Positions 25,812 to 34,417 of a DNA stretch of 64,000 bases are shown one piece after another. The stretch is taken from assembly GCA_020639255.1 (NCBI GenBank), contig JACKGZ010000001.1, forward strand, positions 124,001 through 188,000, in the 5' to 3' direction. A program made the translations under genes and the position numbers. The stretch's first letter is position 1; every line of letters starts with the position of its first letter. The notes beneath the pieces are model-generated. The model was not told where the DNA came from. It made no database searches and saw only the letters and a list, made by a program, of their open reading frames with translations. The stretch is from Phycisphaera sp. (GTDB lineage Bacteria; Planctomycetota; Phycisphaerae; Phycisphaerales; UBA1924).

Positions 25812-27356
25812 ATGCTCGCACGCATCCAGTCTGCTCTGCTTCAGGGAATCAACGCGATCGGCTGCGAGGTCGAAGTCGACCACGATGGCGTGGGGACAGA
25901 CAAATCGCTGATCGTGGGTCTTCCGGATGCGGCAGTCCGTGAATCGCTCGAACGGGTGAAGGCCGCGATCTCCAACGGCGGGTACTCGTACCCCAAGGGC
26001 AGCACGCTCATCAACCTGGCCCCGGCGGACCTCCGCAAGGAGGGGCCGGTGTACGACCTTCCGATCGCGGTGGGGCTCCTCATCGCGCAGGGGCTCATCC
26101 CCGAGGGCGGCGGGTCAGGGCTCGACCACCGTCGGTTCCTCTTCGCGGGCGAACTCGCGCTCGACGGCCGGCTCCGCCCGATCAAGGGCGCGATCGCGCT
26201 GGCGACGCTGGCGGCCGAGAAGGGGCTCGATGGTGTCGTGCTGCCGGCGGAGAACGGGATCGAAGCCGCGGTCGCGGCGAATCTGCCCGGACGGCGCGAG
26301 CTTGAGATCTACGGCATGCGCACGCTGAGCGAGGTCGTTGGATTGCTCACCGGGCACCTGTCGCCCGAGCCGCTGCCGCCAACGGATGTGGCGGGTCTGA
26401 TCTCGAATGCCCCCGCGCCGATCGACTTCGCGGAGGTGAAGGGTCAGGAGGCCGTCAAACGCGCGATCACGGTTGCAGCAGCGGGCGGGCACAACCTTCT
26501 TATGCTCGGGCCCGCTGGGACTGGCAAGACGATGATGGCGCGGGCGCTGCCCGGGATTCTGCCGCCGTTGACACCGACAGAGGCGATCACGATCACCCGG
26601 ATCTACTCGGCCGCGGGCCGCTTGCCGCCCGGGCAGGGGCTGATCAGCGAGCGCCCCGTCCGCACGCCGCACCACACGGCCAGTTCCGCCTCGATCGTCG
26701 GGGGCGGCGCGGTGCCCAGGCCCGGCGAGATCTCGCTCGCGCACCACGGCGTGCTGTTCCTCGACGAGTTGCCCGAGTTCTCGCGCAACGTGCTGGAGAC
26801 CATGCGCCAGCCCATCGAGGACCGCGAGGTGACGATCACCCGCGTGCAGGGCTCGGTGAAGTTCCCGACCGACTTCATGCTGGTCGCCGCGATGAACCCG
26901 ACGCCCCGGGGCGACGTCTCGGCGGGTGAAGTCGGTCGCCGCGAGATGGAGCGTTATGTCGGGCGGATCTCCGGGCCCATGCTCGAACGGATCGACATCC
27001 ACTGCGAGGCGCCCAAGGTGCCCTGGGACGAGCTGTCGACTGCGCCGCGCGGGACGAACACTGCGGCTATGCGCGAGCGCGTGCTCAGAGCCCGCGAGCG
27101 TCAGCGGGCACGACAGGGTGAGGGGGTCATCAACTCGAACCTATCTGGCACGCAGCTCGACGAGCTGGCCCCGATGCACGACTCGGCGCGGATGCTGCTG
27201 GGCGAGGCGATCCGTTCGCTCAACCTGAGCGCCCGGGCGTACGACAAGATCCGGCGCGTCAGCCGATCGATCGCCGACCTCGACGGTAAGGACGAGATCG
27301 CCCCCGAGCACGTCGCCGAGGCGGTGGGATACCGGCTTCTGGATCGAAGGCTCTGA
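25812..27356 (+). CDS. YifB/ComM family Mg-chelatase-like AAA ATPase
   Basis: A 514-residue protein with an N-terminal Lon-protease-like (ChlI) domain, a central AAA+ Mg-chelatase domain and a C-terminal helical domain. Walker A is GPAGTGKTMM (about residue 234). Walker B and the following helix are LFLDELPEFSRNVLETMRQPIEDREV. The C-terminal part ends RRVSRSIADLDG...AEAVGYRLLDRRL. ComM/YifB members act as branch-migration helicases promoting integration of incoming DNA during transformation. The start is the ATG at 25812, where MLARIQSALLQGINA matches the family. It is preceded by the glycosyltransferase gene 18 bp upstream. Confidence 0.92.
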   Translation: MLARIQSALLQGINAIGCEVEVDHDGVGTDKSLIVGLPDAAVRESLERVKAAISNGGYSYPKGSTLINLAPADLRKEGPVYDLPIAVGLLIAQGLIPEGGGSGLDHRRFLFAGELALDGRLRPIKGAIALATLAAEKGLDGVVLPAENGIEAAVAANLPGRRELEIYGMRTLSEVVGLLTGHLSPEPLPPTDVAGLISNAPAPIDFAEVKGQEAVKRAITVAAAGGHNLLMLGPAGTGKTMMARALPGILPPLTPTEAITITRIYSAAGRLPPGQGLISERPVRTPHHTASSASIVGGGAVPRPGEISLAHHGVLFLDELPEFSRNVLETMRQPIEDREVTITRVQGSVKFPTDFMLVAAMNPTPRGDVSAGEVGRREMERYVGRISGPMLERIDIHCEAPKVPWDELSTAPRGTNTAAMRERVLRARERQRARQGEGVINSNLSGTQLDELAPMHDSARMLLGEAIRSLNLSARAYDKIRRVSRSIADLDGKDEIAPEHVAEAVGYRLLDRRL

Positions 27357-27417
27357 GCGATTTGCATCTCGGCTACGCTCTGGCGGTGCAAGTGGCACAG
27401 GACAAGGAGCGAAGGCC

Positions 27418-29412
27418 GTGTTGAACCGGGTTGTGATATGTGGGCTGGGTGGTGTCTTGGTCGCGTCGGCCTCGGCGCAGTCGGGGTACGCGGTCAGCGA
27501 TTCGATCTTCGCGCCCATCCCCTGGCCCGACCACGGTCTGGTGCGCACCGCCTCCGGCGCACCCGGCCCGAACTACTGGCAGCAGCGGGCCGACTACGAG
27601 ATCGACGTCACGCTCGACGAAGAGAGCAAGCGGCTCGAAGGCTCGATGCGGTGTACGTACACGAACAACTCGCCCGACGAGCTGCGGTACCTGTGGCTGA
27701 ACCTTGAGCAGAATGCGTTCCGCCCGGACTCGATCGGCACGCTCTCGATGATGCCCGACCTCTGGTGGCGCGTACCCTCGGACTTCGTGGGCGGGTTCGA
27801 CCTGGGCGACGCCGCAATCGACGGCGAGATGGTCGAGGTCAAGGTCTACGACGCGATGGGCAAGGTGAACCTGCCCGAGCCGCTCGCGCCCGGTCAGTCG
27901 GTCGTCTTCGAGCTCGAGTTCGCCATGCCCATCCCGCCCAGCGGCCGCCTCGGGATCTACGAGTCCGAGGCAGGCATGGTTTTCCAGCTTGCGCACTGGT
28001 TCCCCAACGTCGCGGTGTACGACGACGTCAACGGCTGGAGCATCCTGCCCCACCAGGGCGACGGGGAGTTCTACACGAACTACGGCGATTACACGGTCAA
28101 CATCACCGTGCCCTCGGATCACCTCGTCGCCGCGACGGGCGAGCTGATGAACGCGGCCGATGTGCTGACCGACGAGATGCAGGACCGCCTCGCACACGCC
28201 AAGGCGAGCACCGAGAAGGTCTCGATTCGTTCGCTCGATGAGATCCCGAGCGTGCGGGGCGAGGGGACGTCGACCTGGACGTTCAAGGCCGAGGACGTGC
28301 GTGCGTTCGCGTTCGCGTCGAGCCGGGCGTTCGCGTGGGACGCGGCGATCGCGGCCGAGGACCGCCCGGTGCTGTGCCAGACGTTCTACCCGCCCGAGGC
28401 CGCGCCGCTCTGGTCGGACGAGGCCGTCGCGATGGGGCAGCACACGATCAATTTCTACTCCGAGTGGCTCTACGAGTACCCATACCCGTCGGCGACGAAC
28501 GTCAACGGCGTCGTGGGCGGGATGGAGTACCCGATGATCGTCTTCTGCTCCGAGCAGCGCAGCCGGAATGAGCTGGTCGGTGTCACCGATCACGAGTTCG
28601 GGCACGAGTGGTTCCCGATGATCGTCAACTCCGACGAGCGGCGATACGGCTGGATGGATGAGGGCTTCAATACGTTCATCAATTACTACAGCTACGGCGA
28701 TTATCTGAACGAATCGACACGGGGCACTCAGGATCTCGCGTACACAACCGCCAAGGCGCTCGCGTCCGACCCGGGCCAGCCGATCATGACCTTCCCCGAC
28801 CGCATCGCCGACGGCGATCTCGGGTTCCTCGTCTACGGGAAGCCCGGCTACGGCATGCAGTTGCTGCGTGACGTCATCCTCGGGCCCGATCGCTTCGACG
28901 AGGCATTCGGCGAGTACATCCGGCGCTGGGCGTTCAAGAGCCCCAAGCCCGAGGACTTCTTCCGCACGATGGAGGATGCCGCGGGCGCCGACCTTGCGTG
29001 GTTCTGGCGGGGCTGGTTCTACGAGGCGGCGGCGCTCGATCAGGCGATCGGCAGCGTGACCGCCAAACCCCGCCGCGGGCGCGTGGGCGTCGAGATCAAC
29101 AACCTCCGCCGCATGGTCATGCCGGTGGACATGCTCGTGACGTACGACGACGGCTCAACCGAGCGCCGGCGCATCCCCGTCGAGGCGTGGGCGCGCACGG
29201 ACTCGTTCCCGACGCGCTGGGACTCGGGCGGCAAGTCGATCACACGCATCGAACTCGACCCCGACAAGTGGCTGCCCGACGTGGACCGGAGCAACAACGT
29301 CTTTGAGGCGGACGGCGGCGAGGAAGATGAGCCGGCGCGCGATCGTCTCGACCATCGCAATGTCCCGAGCAGCCAGGGCGAGAGCGGTTCGGTGAAAAAA
29401 TCGGACGACTGA
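27418..29412 (+). CDS. Secreted M1-family metallopeptidase
   Basis: A 664-residue protein with a signal peptide (start GTG, mature part after ASASA near residue 20) and a gluzincin peptidase domain. The zinc site is HEFGH at 392-396 with the third ligand Glu at 415 in WMDEGFN, giving HEXXHX18E. The family's substrate-binding GxMEN-type loop appears as VVGGMEYPM. An N-terminal beta-sandwich precedes it (for example LEGSMRCTYTNNSPDELRYLWLNLEQNAF). It likely cleaves peptides outside the cytoplasm. The start is supported by AAGGAG 8 bases upstream; a TTG at 27421 is an alternative. It converges on pgpA with 1 base between stops. Confidence 0.9.
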   Translation: MLNRVVICGLGGVLVASASAQSGYAVSDSIFAPIPWPDHGLVRTASGAPGPNYWQQRADYEIDVTLDEESKRLEGSMRCTYTNNSPDELRYLWLNLEQNAFRPDSIGTLSMMPDLWWRVPSDFVGGFDLGDAAIDGEMVEVKVYDAMGKVNLPEPLAPGQSVVFELEFAMPIPPSGRLGIYESEAGMVFQLAHWFPNVAVYDDVNGWSILPHQGDGEFYTNYGDYTVNITVPSDHLVAATGELMNAADVLTDEMQDRLAHAKASTEKVSIRSLDEIPSVRGEGTSTWTFKAEDVRAFAFASSRAFAWDAAIAAEDRPVLCQTFYPPEAAPLWSDEAVAMGQHTINFYSEWLYEYPYPSATNVNGVVGGMEYPMIVFCSEQRSRNELVGVTDHEFGHEWFPMIVNSDERRYGWMDEGFNTFINYYSYGDYLNESTRGTQDLAYTTAKALASDPGQPIMTFPDRIADGDLGFLVYGKPGYGMQLLRDVILGPDRFDEAFGEYIRRWAFKSPKPEDFFRTMEDAAGADLAWFWRGWFYEAAALDQAIGSVTAKPRRGRVGVEINNLRRMVMPVDMLVTYDDGSTERRRIPVEAWARTDSFPTRWDSGGKSITRIELDPDKWLPDVDRSNNVFEADGGEEDEPARDRLDHRNVPSSQGESGSVKKSDD

Positions 29413-29413
29413 A

Positions 29414-29920
29414 TCAGGCGACGAGGTGCGTGACGACCAGCACGAGGATCGCGGCGTACACGCCCGCGACGAGGTCGTCGAGCAGCACACCCCAGCCCGA
29501 AGGCAGCTTCTGGATCTGCATCGCCGGCGGCGGCTTGACGATGTCCGTTAGCCTGAACGCCAGGAACGCGCCGCCCAGCGTGAGCATTGCGGGCCACCAG
29601 CCGGTCATGACCGAGGCCGGGGCCCATGCGAGGGCGAGCAGGGGGATGCACTGCCCGGCGGTCTCGTCGGCGACGACCGAGCCGTGGTCTTTCTTGCCCA
29701 GAACCGCCTCGGCGACGTCGCCCTCGATGATGCATCCGACGCAGAACGCGACAAACACGAGCCCGATGACGAGCCAGTAGAGCACGGAAGTCGGCCCAAA
29801 CCCTGCCAGGACAAGCAGATACGCGATCGCGGGGGGTGGGAGCGAGCCCCATGTGCCCGGCGCGGGCCTCAGGCGACCCAGGCCGAGCGTCGTCGAGAAC
29901 AGAAGTCGTGGTGTGTGCAT
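29414..29920 (-). CDS. pgpA: Phosphatidylglycerophosphatase A
   Basis: A 168-residue integral membrane phosphatase, probably converting phosphatidylglycerophosphate to phosphatidylglycerol. The N-terminus carries the family-typical GLGRLRPAPGTWGSL, several hydrophobic helices follow, and the C-terminal segment is WGVLLDDLVAGVYAAIL, with acidic residues expected at the active site. The usual central DE motif appears as DETAGQ. It lies 3 bp downstream of pgsA on the same strand, so the two consecutive steps of phosphatidylglycerol synthesis are very likely one operon. Confidence 0.9.
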   Translation of the reverse strand: MHTPRLLFSTTLGLGRLRPAPGTWGSLPPPAIAYLLVLAGFGPTSVLYWLVIGLVFVAFCVGCIIEGDVAEAVLGKKDHGSVVADETAGQCIPLLALAWAPASVMTGWWPAMLTLGGAFLAFRLTDIVKPPPAMQIQKLPSGWGVLLDDLVAGVYAAILVLVVTHLVA

Positions 29921-29923
29921 GGT

Positions 29924-30559
29924 TTAGCTCTTCTTGAACGCGGCAGCCGCCCGCGTGATGTAGGGCCCGGCGCTTAGGGCGGTCGCGATCGTCGTGAGCC
30001 AGGCGAGGGCTTTGATGCCTGAGAGCATGTAGGTGTATCGGTTTGGGTCTGACTCACGCCCAGCGAGTGCCAGCAACAACAGAATGAGGGGGATGGAAAC
30101 GGACTGGAGGATCATCTTGATCTTGCCGGACCGGTTGGCGGATGCGTCGACGCCCTCGCTCTCGAGCATGCCGCGCAGGCTGGTGACGAGGAGCTCGCGC
30201 GTGAGGATGACGATGACCATCCACCCCGTGAATCCCGCGGCGTGATCGAAGGTCGGGCCCGTGAGCAGGATGAGCGAGCCCATCACGAGAACCTTGTCGG
30301 CCAGCGGGTCCATGACGCGCCCAAACCGGGTGATGGCGTTCCATTTGCGGGCGAGCATGCCGTCGAGCGCGTCGGTGATCGCTGCGAGCACGAAGCACGC
30401 GCACGCTGCGAGCAACTGAGACTCGTTCTCGACAATCCCCGGTTGCGAGAGCAGAGAGAACACCCCAACCGACAGCGCCAGCCTTACCCCGACAAGGGTG
30501 TTCGGTGTGTGGAGGCGCCAGCCGGTCGCGCGAGGTCGGGATGATGAGGTGTCGGTCAA
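29924..30559 (-). CDS. pgsA: CDP-diacylglycerol-glycerol-3-phosphate 3-phosphatidyltransferase
   Basis: An integral membrane CDP-alcohol phosphotransferase making phosphatidylglycerophosphate. The signature DG-x2-AR-x8-G-x3-D-x3-D is intact (DALDGMLARKWNAITRFG, then RVMDPLADK). Several hydrophobic helices follow, and TPNTLVGVRLALS gives the N-terminal helix typical of the family. The start is uncertain: a TTG at 30559 gives 211 residues, and the frame is open to 30649 without a good ribosome-binding site anywhere. It is followed by pgpA and is divergent from nuoJ. Confidence 0.9.
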   Translation of the reverse strand: MTDTSSSRPRATGWRLHTPNTLVGVRLALSVGVFSLLSQPGIVENESQLLAACACFVLAAITDALDGMLARKWNAITRFGRVMDPLADKVLVMGSLILLTGPTFDHAAGFTGWMVIVILTRELLVTSLRGMLESEGVDASANRSGKIKMILQSVSIPLILLLLALAGRESDPNRYTYMLSGIKALAWLTTIATALSAGPYITRAAAAFKKS

Positions 30560-30775
30560 GGCCGGATGGTACGAGGGATTGGGGGTGGGGGGGTGAATGC
30601 GGCTTTGGGTTCGGTTGAAGGGTCTGTTGGCGGTCCCTATCCTCAGCACACTTGATCGGGCGGCTGGCGTTCGGTCTGTTTCGGTTTTCGAGCATCATCG
30701 CCCGCAGGCCGCGTGAGCGTGGCAGGCGGGGCAACCGGGGCGGCATCCGTGTCGGCCTCAAGGGGCGCAGCGAGC

Positions 30776-31777
30776 GTGGAAGCGGTGATCAGCCCGATCG
30801 TTCTCTATTCGATGATCGCACTCGGCGCGGTTGGAGTGCTCCTGGCGCTCCCGCGGGCGAAGGCGAACTTCGCGCTGCCGGGATTCCTGATCGGCGCGGT
30901 CGCCGGCGGCGTGGTGCTGCTTGTCCTCGGCGCAAAGGCCGTCGACATGGACGGCGCGCGCGGCCTGCCCAATCTTTACTTCTACGTCTTCGGGTTCGTC
31001 GCGCTGGCGGCCTCGCTCCGCGTCATTACGCATCCCAAGCCTGTGTATTCGGCGCTCTACTTCATCCTCACGATCCTGGCGACGTGCGGGTTGTTCCTAA
31101 TTCTGTCGGCAGAATTCATGGCGTTCGCTCTCGTGATCATCTACGCCGGCGCGATCCTGATTACATATCTCTTCGTCATCATGCTGGCGACGCAGGCCCC
31201 GACCGAGGAGCTCAGTGAGAACCAGGCGCCGTTCGACCGCGTCGCGCGCGAGCCGGTGATGGCGACGGTTGCGGGGTTCTTGCTGCTGGCGGTGCTCTCG
31301 ACGCTCATGGCTCGCGGCGTGCCCACGCTGACCGTCCGGCCCGTCGTCAAGGGCGACCAGATCCTGACCGAGCTGCCGCTTCGGATCGAGCGGGCGCTGC
31401 GTGAGCAGCACATGCTCACCGGCGAGGGAGGCATCCTGCCGACGGAAACACTCGCCCGCGGCGTGAATGACGACGGCTCGCCCGGTGCGTATCTGGTCGA
31501 CCCGATCGACCGGACCGCGGTGGTGCGGGTCGACGCCGACGGCGGCGCGACACGTGTTGTTGCCTGGCCCGAGGATCTGACGCTCGGCAACGTCGAGGGC
31601 GTGGGCTACGAGCTCATCAAAGCCCAGCCCGGCGCGATCGAGATCGCGGGCGTGATCCTGCTGATGGCGATGCTGGGCGCGGTTGTGCTGGCGCGCAAGC
31701 AGATGCAGATCGACGAGGACGCCAAGCGTGTGCAGGCCGAGGGGCTCGCAGCCGGCGGCGAAGGGGCTTCGTCATGA
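30776..31777 (+). CDS. nuoJ: NADH-quinone oxidoreductase subunit J
   Basis: A 333-residue membrane subunit of complex I (ND6 homologue). Five membrane helices can be seen: four in the first 165 residues (among them SMIALGAVGVLLAL and FALVIIYAGAILITYLFVIMLA) and one at the C-terminus (GVILLMAMLGAVVLARK). Between helix 4 and helix 5 there is an unusually long hydrophilic segment of about 115 residues; most NuoJ proteins have a much shorter loop there. GTG at 30776 is chosen for the AAGGGG upstream; GTG at 30785 or a longer start at 30713 is possible. Its stop overlaps nuoK (ATGA). It heads a J-K-L-M-N run. Confidence 0.9.
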   Translation: MEAVISPIVLYSMIALGAVGVLLALPRAKANFALPGFLIGAVAGGVVLLVLGAKAVDMDGARGLPNLYFYVFGFVALAASLRVITHPKPVYSALYFILTILATCGLFLILSAEFMAFALVIIYAGAILITYLFVIMLATQAPTEELSENQAPFDRVAREPVMATVAGFLLLAVLSTLMARGVPTLTVRPVVKGDQILTELPLRIERALREQHMLTGEGGILPTETLARGVNDDGSPGAYLVDPIDRTAVVRVDADGGATRVVAWPEDLTLGNVEGVGYELIKAQPGAIEIAGVILLMAMLGAVVLARKQMQIDEDAKRVQAEGLAAGGEGASS

Positions 31778-32121
31778 TGACGACACTGGCGCAGAGCGGG
31801 TTCCCCGAGGCGATGTCGAGCCTGACGCTGTTCCACTACCTGTTTATCTCGGCGGTGATGTTCACGCTGGGTCTGATCGGGTTCGTGACGCGTCGGAACC
31901 TGATCGTGATGTTCCTGTGCACCGAGATGATGTTCCAGGCGTCCGGGATCGCGCTCATCGCGTTCAGCCGGTTCTACCTGGAGTACACCGGGCAGGTGTT
32001 CGTGATCTTCGTGCTGACGGTCGCGGCCGCGGAAGCGGCGATGGCGTTGGCGCTGGTTGTGCTGCTGTTCAGGCGTCACGAGACGCTCGACGGCTCGGTC
32101 TGGTCGCTGCTCAAGGGCTAA
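31774..32121 (+). CDS. nuoK: NADH-quinone oxidoreductase subunit K
   Basis: A 115-residue membrane protein (ND4L homologue) with three helices. Typical features are the first helix with LFISAVMFTLGLIGFVTRRN, the second containing the conserved glutamate (CTEMMFQ), and the third with FVIFVLTVAAAEAAMALALVVLLFR, which holds the second Glu. It overlaps nuoJ by 4 bases (ATGA). The downstream nuoL start is 16 bases away. These helices sit in the proton-pumping membrane arm beside NuoJ and NuoA. Confidence 0.95.
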   Translation: MMTTLAQSGFPEAMSSLTLFHYLFISAVMFTLGLIGFVTRRNLIVMFLCTEMMFQASGIALIAFSRFYLEYTGQVFVIFVLTVAAAEAAMALALVVLLFRRHETLDGSVWSLLKG

Positions 32122-32137
32122 GCGGGGGAAACTGTCC

Positions 32138-34417
32138 GTGCTCGAAATGACTTCGATCAGCCCGACGCTCGCCTCGATGGCAGACACGGCTCTGCACGTT
32201 GGCTCGGCGCCCGCCTGGGTGCTGGCGATCCCGCTGCTGCCCATGCTCGCGGTCGTGCTCAACACCTTCAGCGCGATCTTCCGCGTGAAGACCAAGCTCC
32301 CGGCGTGGATCACCATCGCGTGCCTGGCGGGCAGCTTCCTGGCGACAGCGTTCGCCTTCATGACGCTCTCGGGCCAGACGAACGTCGCCACCGGGTGGAA
32401 GTGGTTCGATCTCTCCTGGGGTGCCGGGCAGGGTCAGCAGTTCATCGCCGACTTCGGGTTCTACATCGACAACCTGACGCTGCTCTGGATGCTCTTTGTG
32501 ACGGGGCTGGCGACGCTGATCGCGGTCTACGCAAGCGAGTACATGGAGCACGACGTCGGCAAGGGCTACACGCGGTTCTTCGTCGCCTTCGGCCTCTTCG
32601 TGTTCAGTATGACCTGCCTTGTCATGGGCGACAACATGCTCATGCTCTACCTGGGCTGGGAGGGCGTGGGCCTCTGCTCGTACCTGCTCATCGGGTACTT
32701 CTACAAGAAGCCCGCGGCGGTCGCGGCGGCCAAAAAGGCCTTCATCGTCAACCGCATCGGTGACCTGGGCCTCGCGATCGGCGTGATGCTGACGTTCGTT
32801 CACTTCGGCACGCTCGAGTACGCACAGCTCTTCCAGTCGGAGCAACTCGCCGGCTACATCGCGGCGGTGCTGGAGGGACGCGCGGGCGACGTGCCGCTGA
32901 TGGCCCAGCTCATCGCGGTGTTCCTGATGATCGGCGCGTTCGGTAAGAGCGCCCAGTTCCCGCTGTATGTCTGGCTCCCAGACGCCATGGAAGGCCCGAC
33001 GCCCGTGTCGGCGCTCATCCATGCCGCCACGATGGTGACGGCAGGCGTCTACCTGATCGCCCGCATGCTGCCCGTGTTCCTCCTGAGCGAGTGGGCCCTG
33101 CCCGTCGTCGCCTGGGTGGGCACGTTCACGGCCCTGCTCGCCGCCACGATCGGCATGGCGCAGTTCGACATCAAACGCATCATGGCGTATTCGACGGTCT
33201 CGCAGCTCGGATACATGTTCGCGGGCATCGCGATGCTCTCGTCCGTCGGCGGCGTGTACCACGTTGTCACACACGCCTTCTTCAAGGCCCTGCTCTTCCT
33301 CTGCTGCGGCGCGGTCATGCACGGCTTTGCGGGTCAGCTCGACCTCCGCAAGCTCTCGGGCCTCTGGCACATGAAGGGCTGGCGGGTCGTCAGCGTGGGC
33401 ATGCTGGTCGGGTGCCTGAATCTCGCGGGTGTGCCGTTCACCGCGGGCTTCTTCAGCAAGGACATGATCATCGCCGAGGCGTTTGTCACACCCGGCTACG
33501 GGTACAGCCTCCTCGGCTGGACGCTGCTCTTCACGGCCGGGCTCACCGCGTACTACACCTTCCGCGTCTTCTTCCGCGTTTTCACCGGGCCCGTCCAGTA
33601 CGAGCCGGGCGACGAGCACCACGGCGAGGACGATCACTCGCACGACCATGCGCAGGACGACGCCCACGGGCACGACGGTCACTCGCACGAGGACCACGCG
33701 CACGGCCACGATCACTTCCACCCGCACCCGCCGAGGTTCGCCATCAACTTCGTCCTCGCGACGCTCAGTGTGCTGGCGGTGCTGGCCGCGGGGCTCTACT
33801 TCGTCAGCCCCGAGAAGCACGGCTGGGTGGGCGACATGCTCGAAGAATCCACCGCACACAACCTCTACACCGCCGACCACTCCGCGGCCGCGATGTTCCT
33901 GATTGATGGCGACGCACACGCGGCGCACGACACGCACGCCGACGCGGCTCACGGCGAGCACGCGGCTCACGGCTCGATCCTCGGCTTCAACCCACACGAG
34001 GTGATGTACTACATCTCCGCGATCTTCGGACTCACGGGCATCGGACTGGCTGCGTACCTGCACGGGCCGAGGGGCATGGTCAGCGGCTTCCTGGGCAACC
34101 GCGTCGAGGCCGGCAAGTGCCGGATGGACGCGGTCGCCAAGGCGTTCGATCCGATCCCGCGCTGGGCGGAGAACAAGTGGTACGTGGACGAGTTCTACCA
34201 CTTCCTGTTCGTGCGCCCGCTGTGGGTTGTCTCGTACATCTTCCAGACGATCGACAAGCTGCTCGTTGACGGGCTTGTGAATCTCTTCGGGTATCTGCCG
34301 CGGCTCCTGGGTCGCGGGGCTCAGCCCGGTCAGAGCGGCGTGCTGCACGGGTACGCCCTCTCGATGGCCGGCGGCGTTGGTGTGATCCTCTTCATCGTGG
34401 TACTGGTGACGCTCTGA
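32138..34417 (+). CDS. nuoL: NADH-quinone oxidoreductase subunit L with His-rich insertions
   Basis: A 759-residue antiporter-like subunit of complex I, longer than the usual 600-650. Core motifs are present: NLTLLWMLFVTGLATLIAVYASEYM, LGWEGVGLCSYLLIGYFY, VYLIARMLPVF, and KRIMAYSTVSQLGYM in the membrane part. Two histidine-rich hydrophilic stretches occur at about residues 490-530 (repeated HxHxD/DHxH) and 589-614. The C-terminal end contains the long lateral helix and a final membrane helix. The start is GTG 32138, with GGGGGA upstream, though ATG 32147 is possible. Its TGA overlaps the nuoM start (TGATG). Confidence 0.93.
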   Translation: MLEMTSISPTLASMADTALHVGSAPAWVLAIPLLPMLAVVLNTFSAIFRVKTKLPAWITIACLAGSFLATAFAFMTLSGQTNVATGWKWFDLSWGAGQGQQFIADFGFYIDNLTLLWMLFVTGLATLIAVYASEYMEHDVGKGYTRFFVAFGLFVFSMTCLVMGDNMLMLYLGWEGVGLCSYLLIGYFYKKPAAVAAAKKAFIVNRIGDLGLAIGVMLTFVHFGTLEYAQLFQSEQLAGYIAAVLEGRAGDVPLMAQLIAVFLMIGAFGKSAQFPLYVWLPDAMEGPTPVSALIHAATMVTAGVYLIARMLPVFLLSEWALPVVAWVGTFTALLAATIGMAQFDIKRIMAYSTVSQLGYMFAGIAMLSSVGGVYHVVTHAFFKALLFLCCGAVMHGFAGQLDLRKLSGLWHMKGWRVVSVGMLVGCLNLAGVPFTAGFFSKDMIIAEAFVTPGYGYSLLGWTLLFTAGLTAYYTFRVFFRVFTGPVQYEPGDEHHGEDDHSHDHAQDDAHGHDGHSHEDHAHGHDHFHPHPPRFAINFVLATLSVLAVLAAGLYFVSPEKHGWVGDMLEESTAHNLYTADHSAAAMFLIDGDAHAAHDTHADAAHGEHAAHGSILGFNPHEVMYYISAIFGLTGIGLAAYLHGPRGMVSGFLGNRVEAGKCRMDAVAKAFDPIPRWAENKWYVDEFYHFLFVRPLWVVSYIFQTIDKLLVDGLVNLFGYLPRLLGRGAQPGQSGVLHGYALSMAGGVGVILFIVVLVTL

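Noticed and set aside
32111..34348. 745-residue minus-strand open frame opposite nuoL
   Set aside because: nuoL is unambiguous on the plus strand; the antisense product is Arg/Glu/His-rich low-complexity sequence with no family features.
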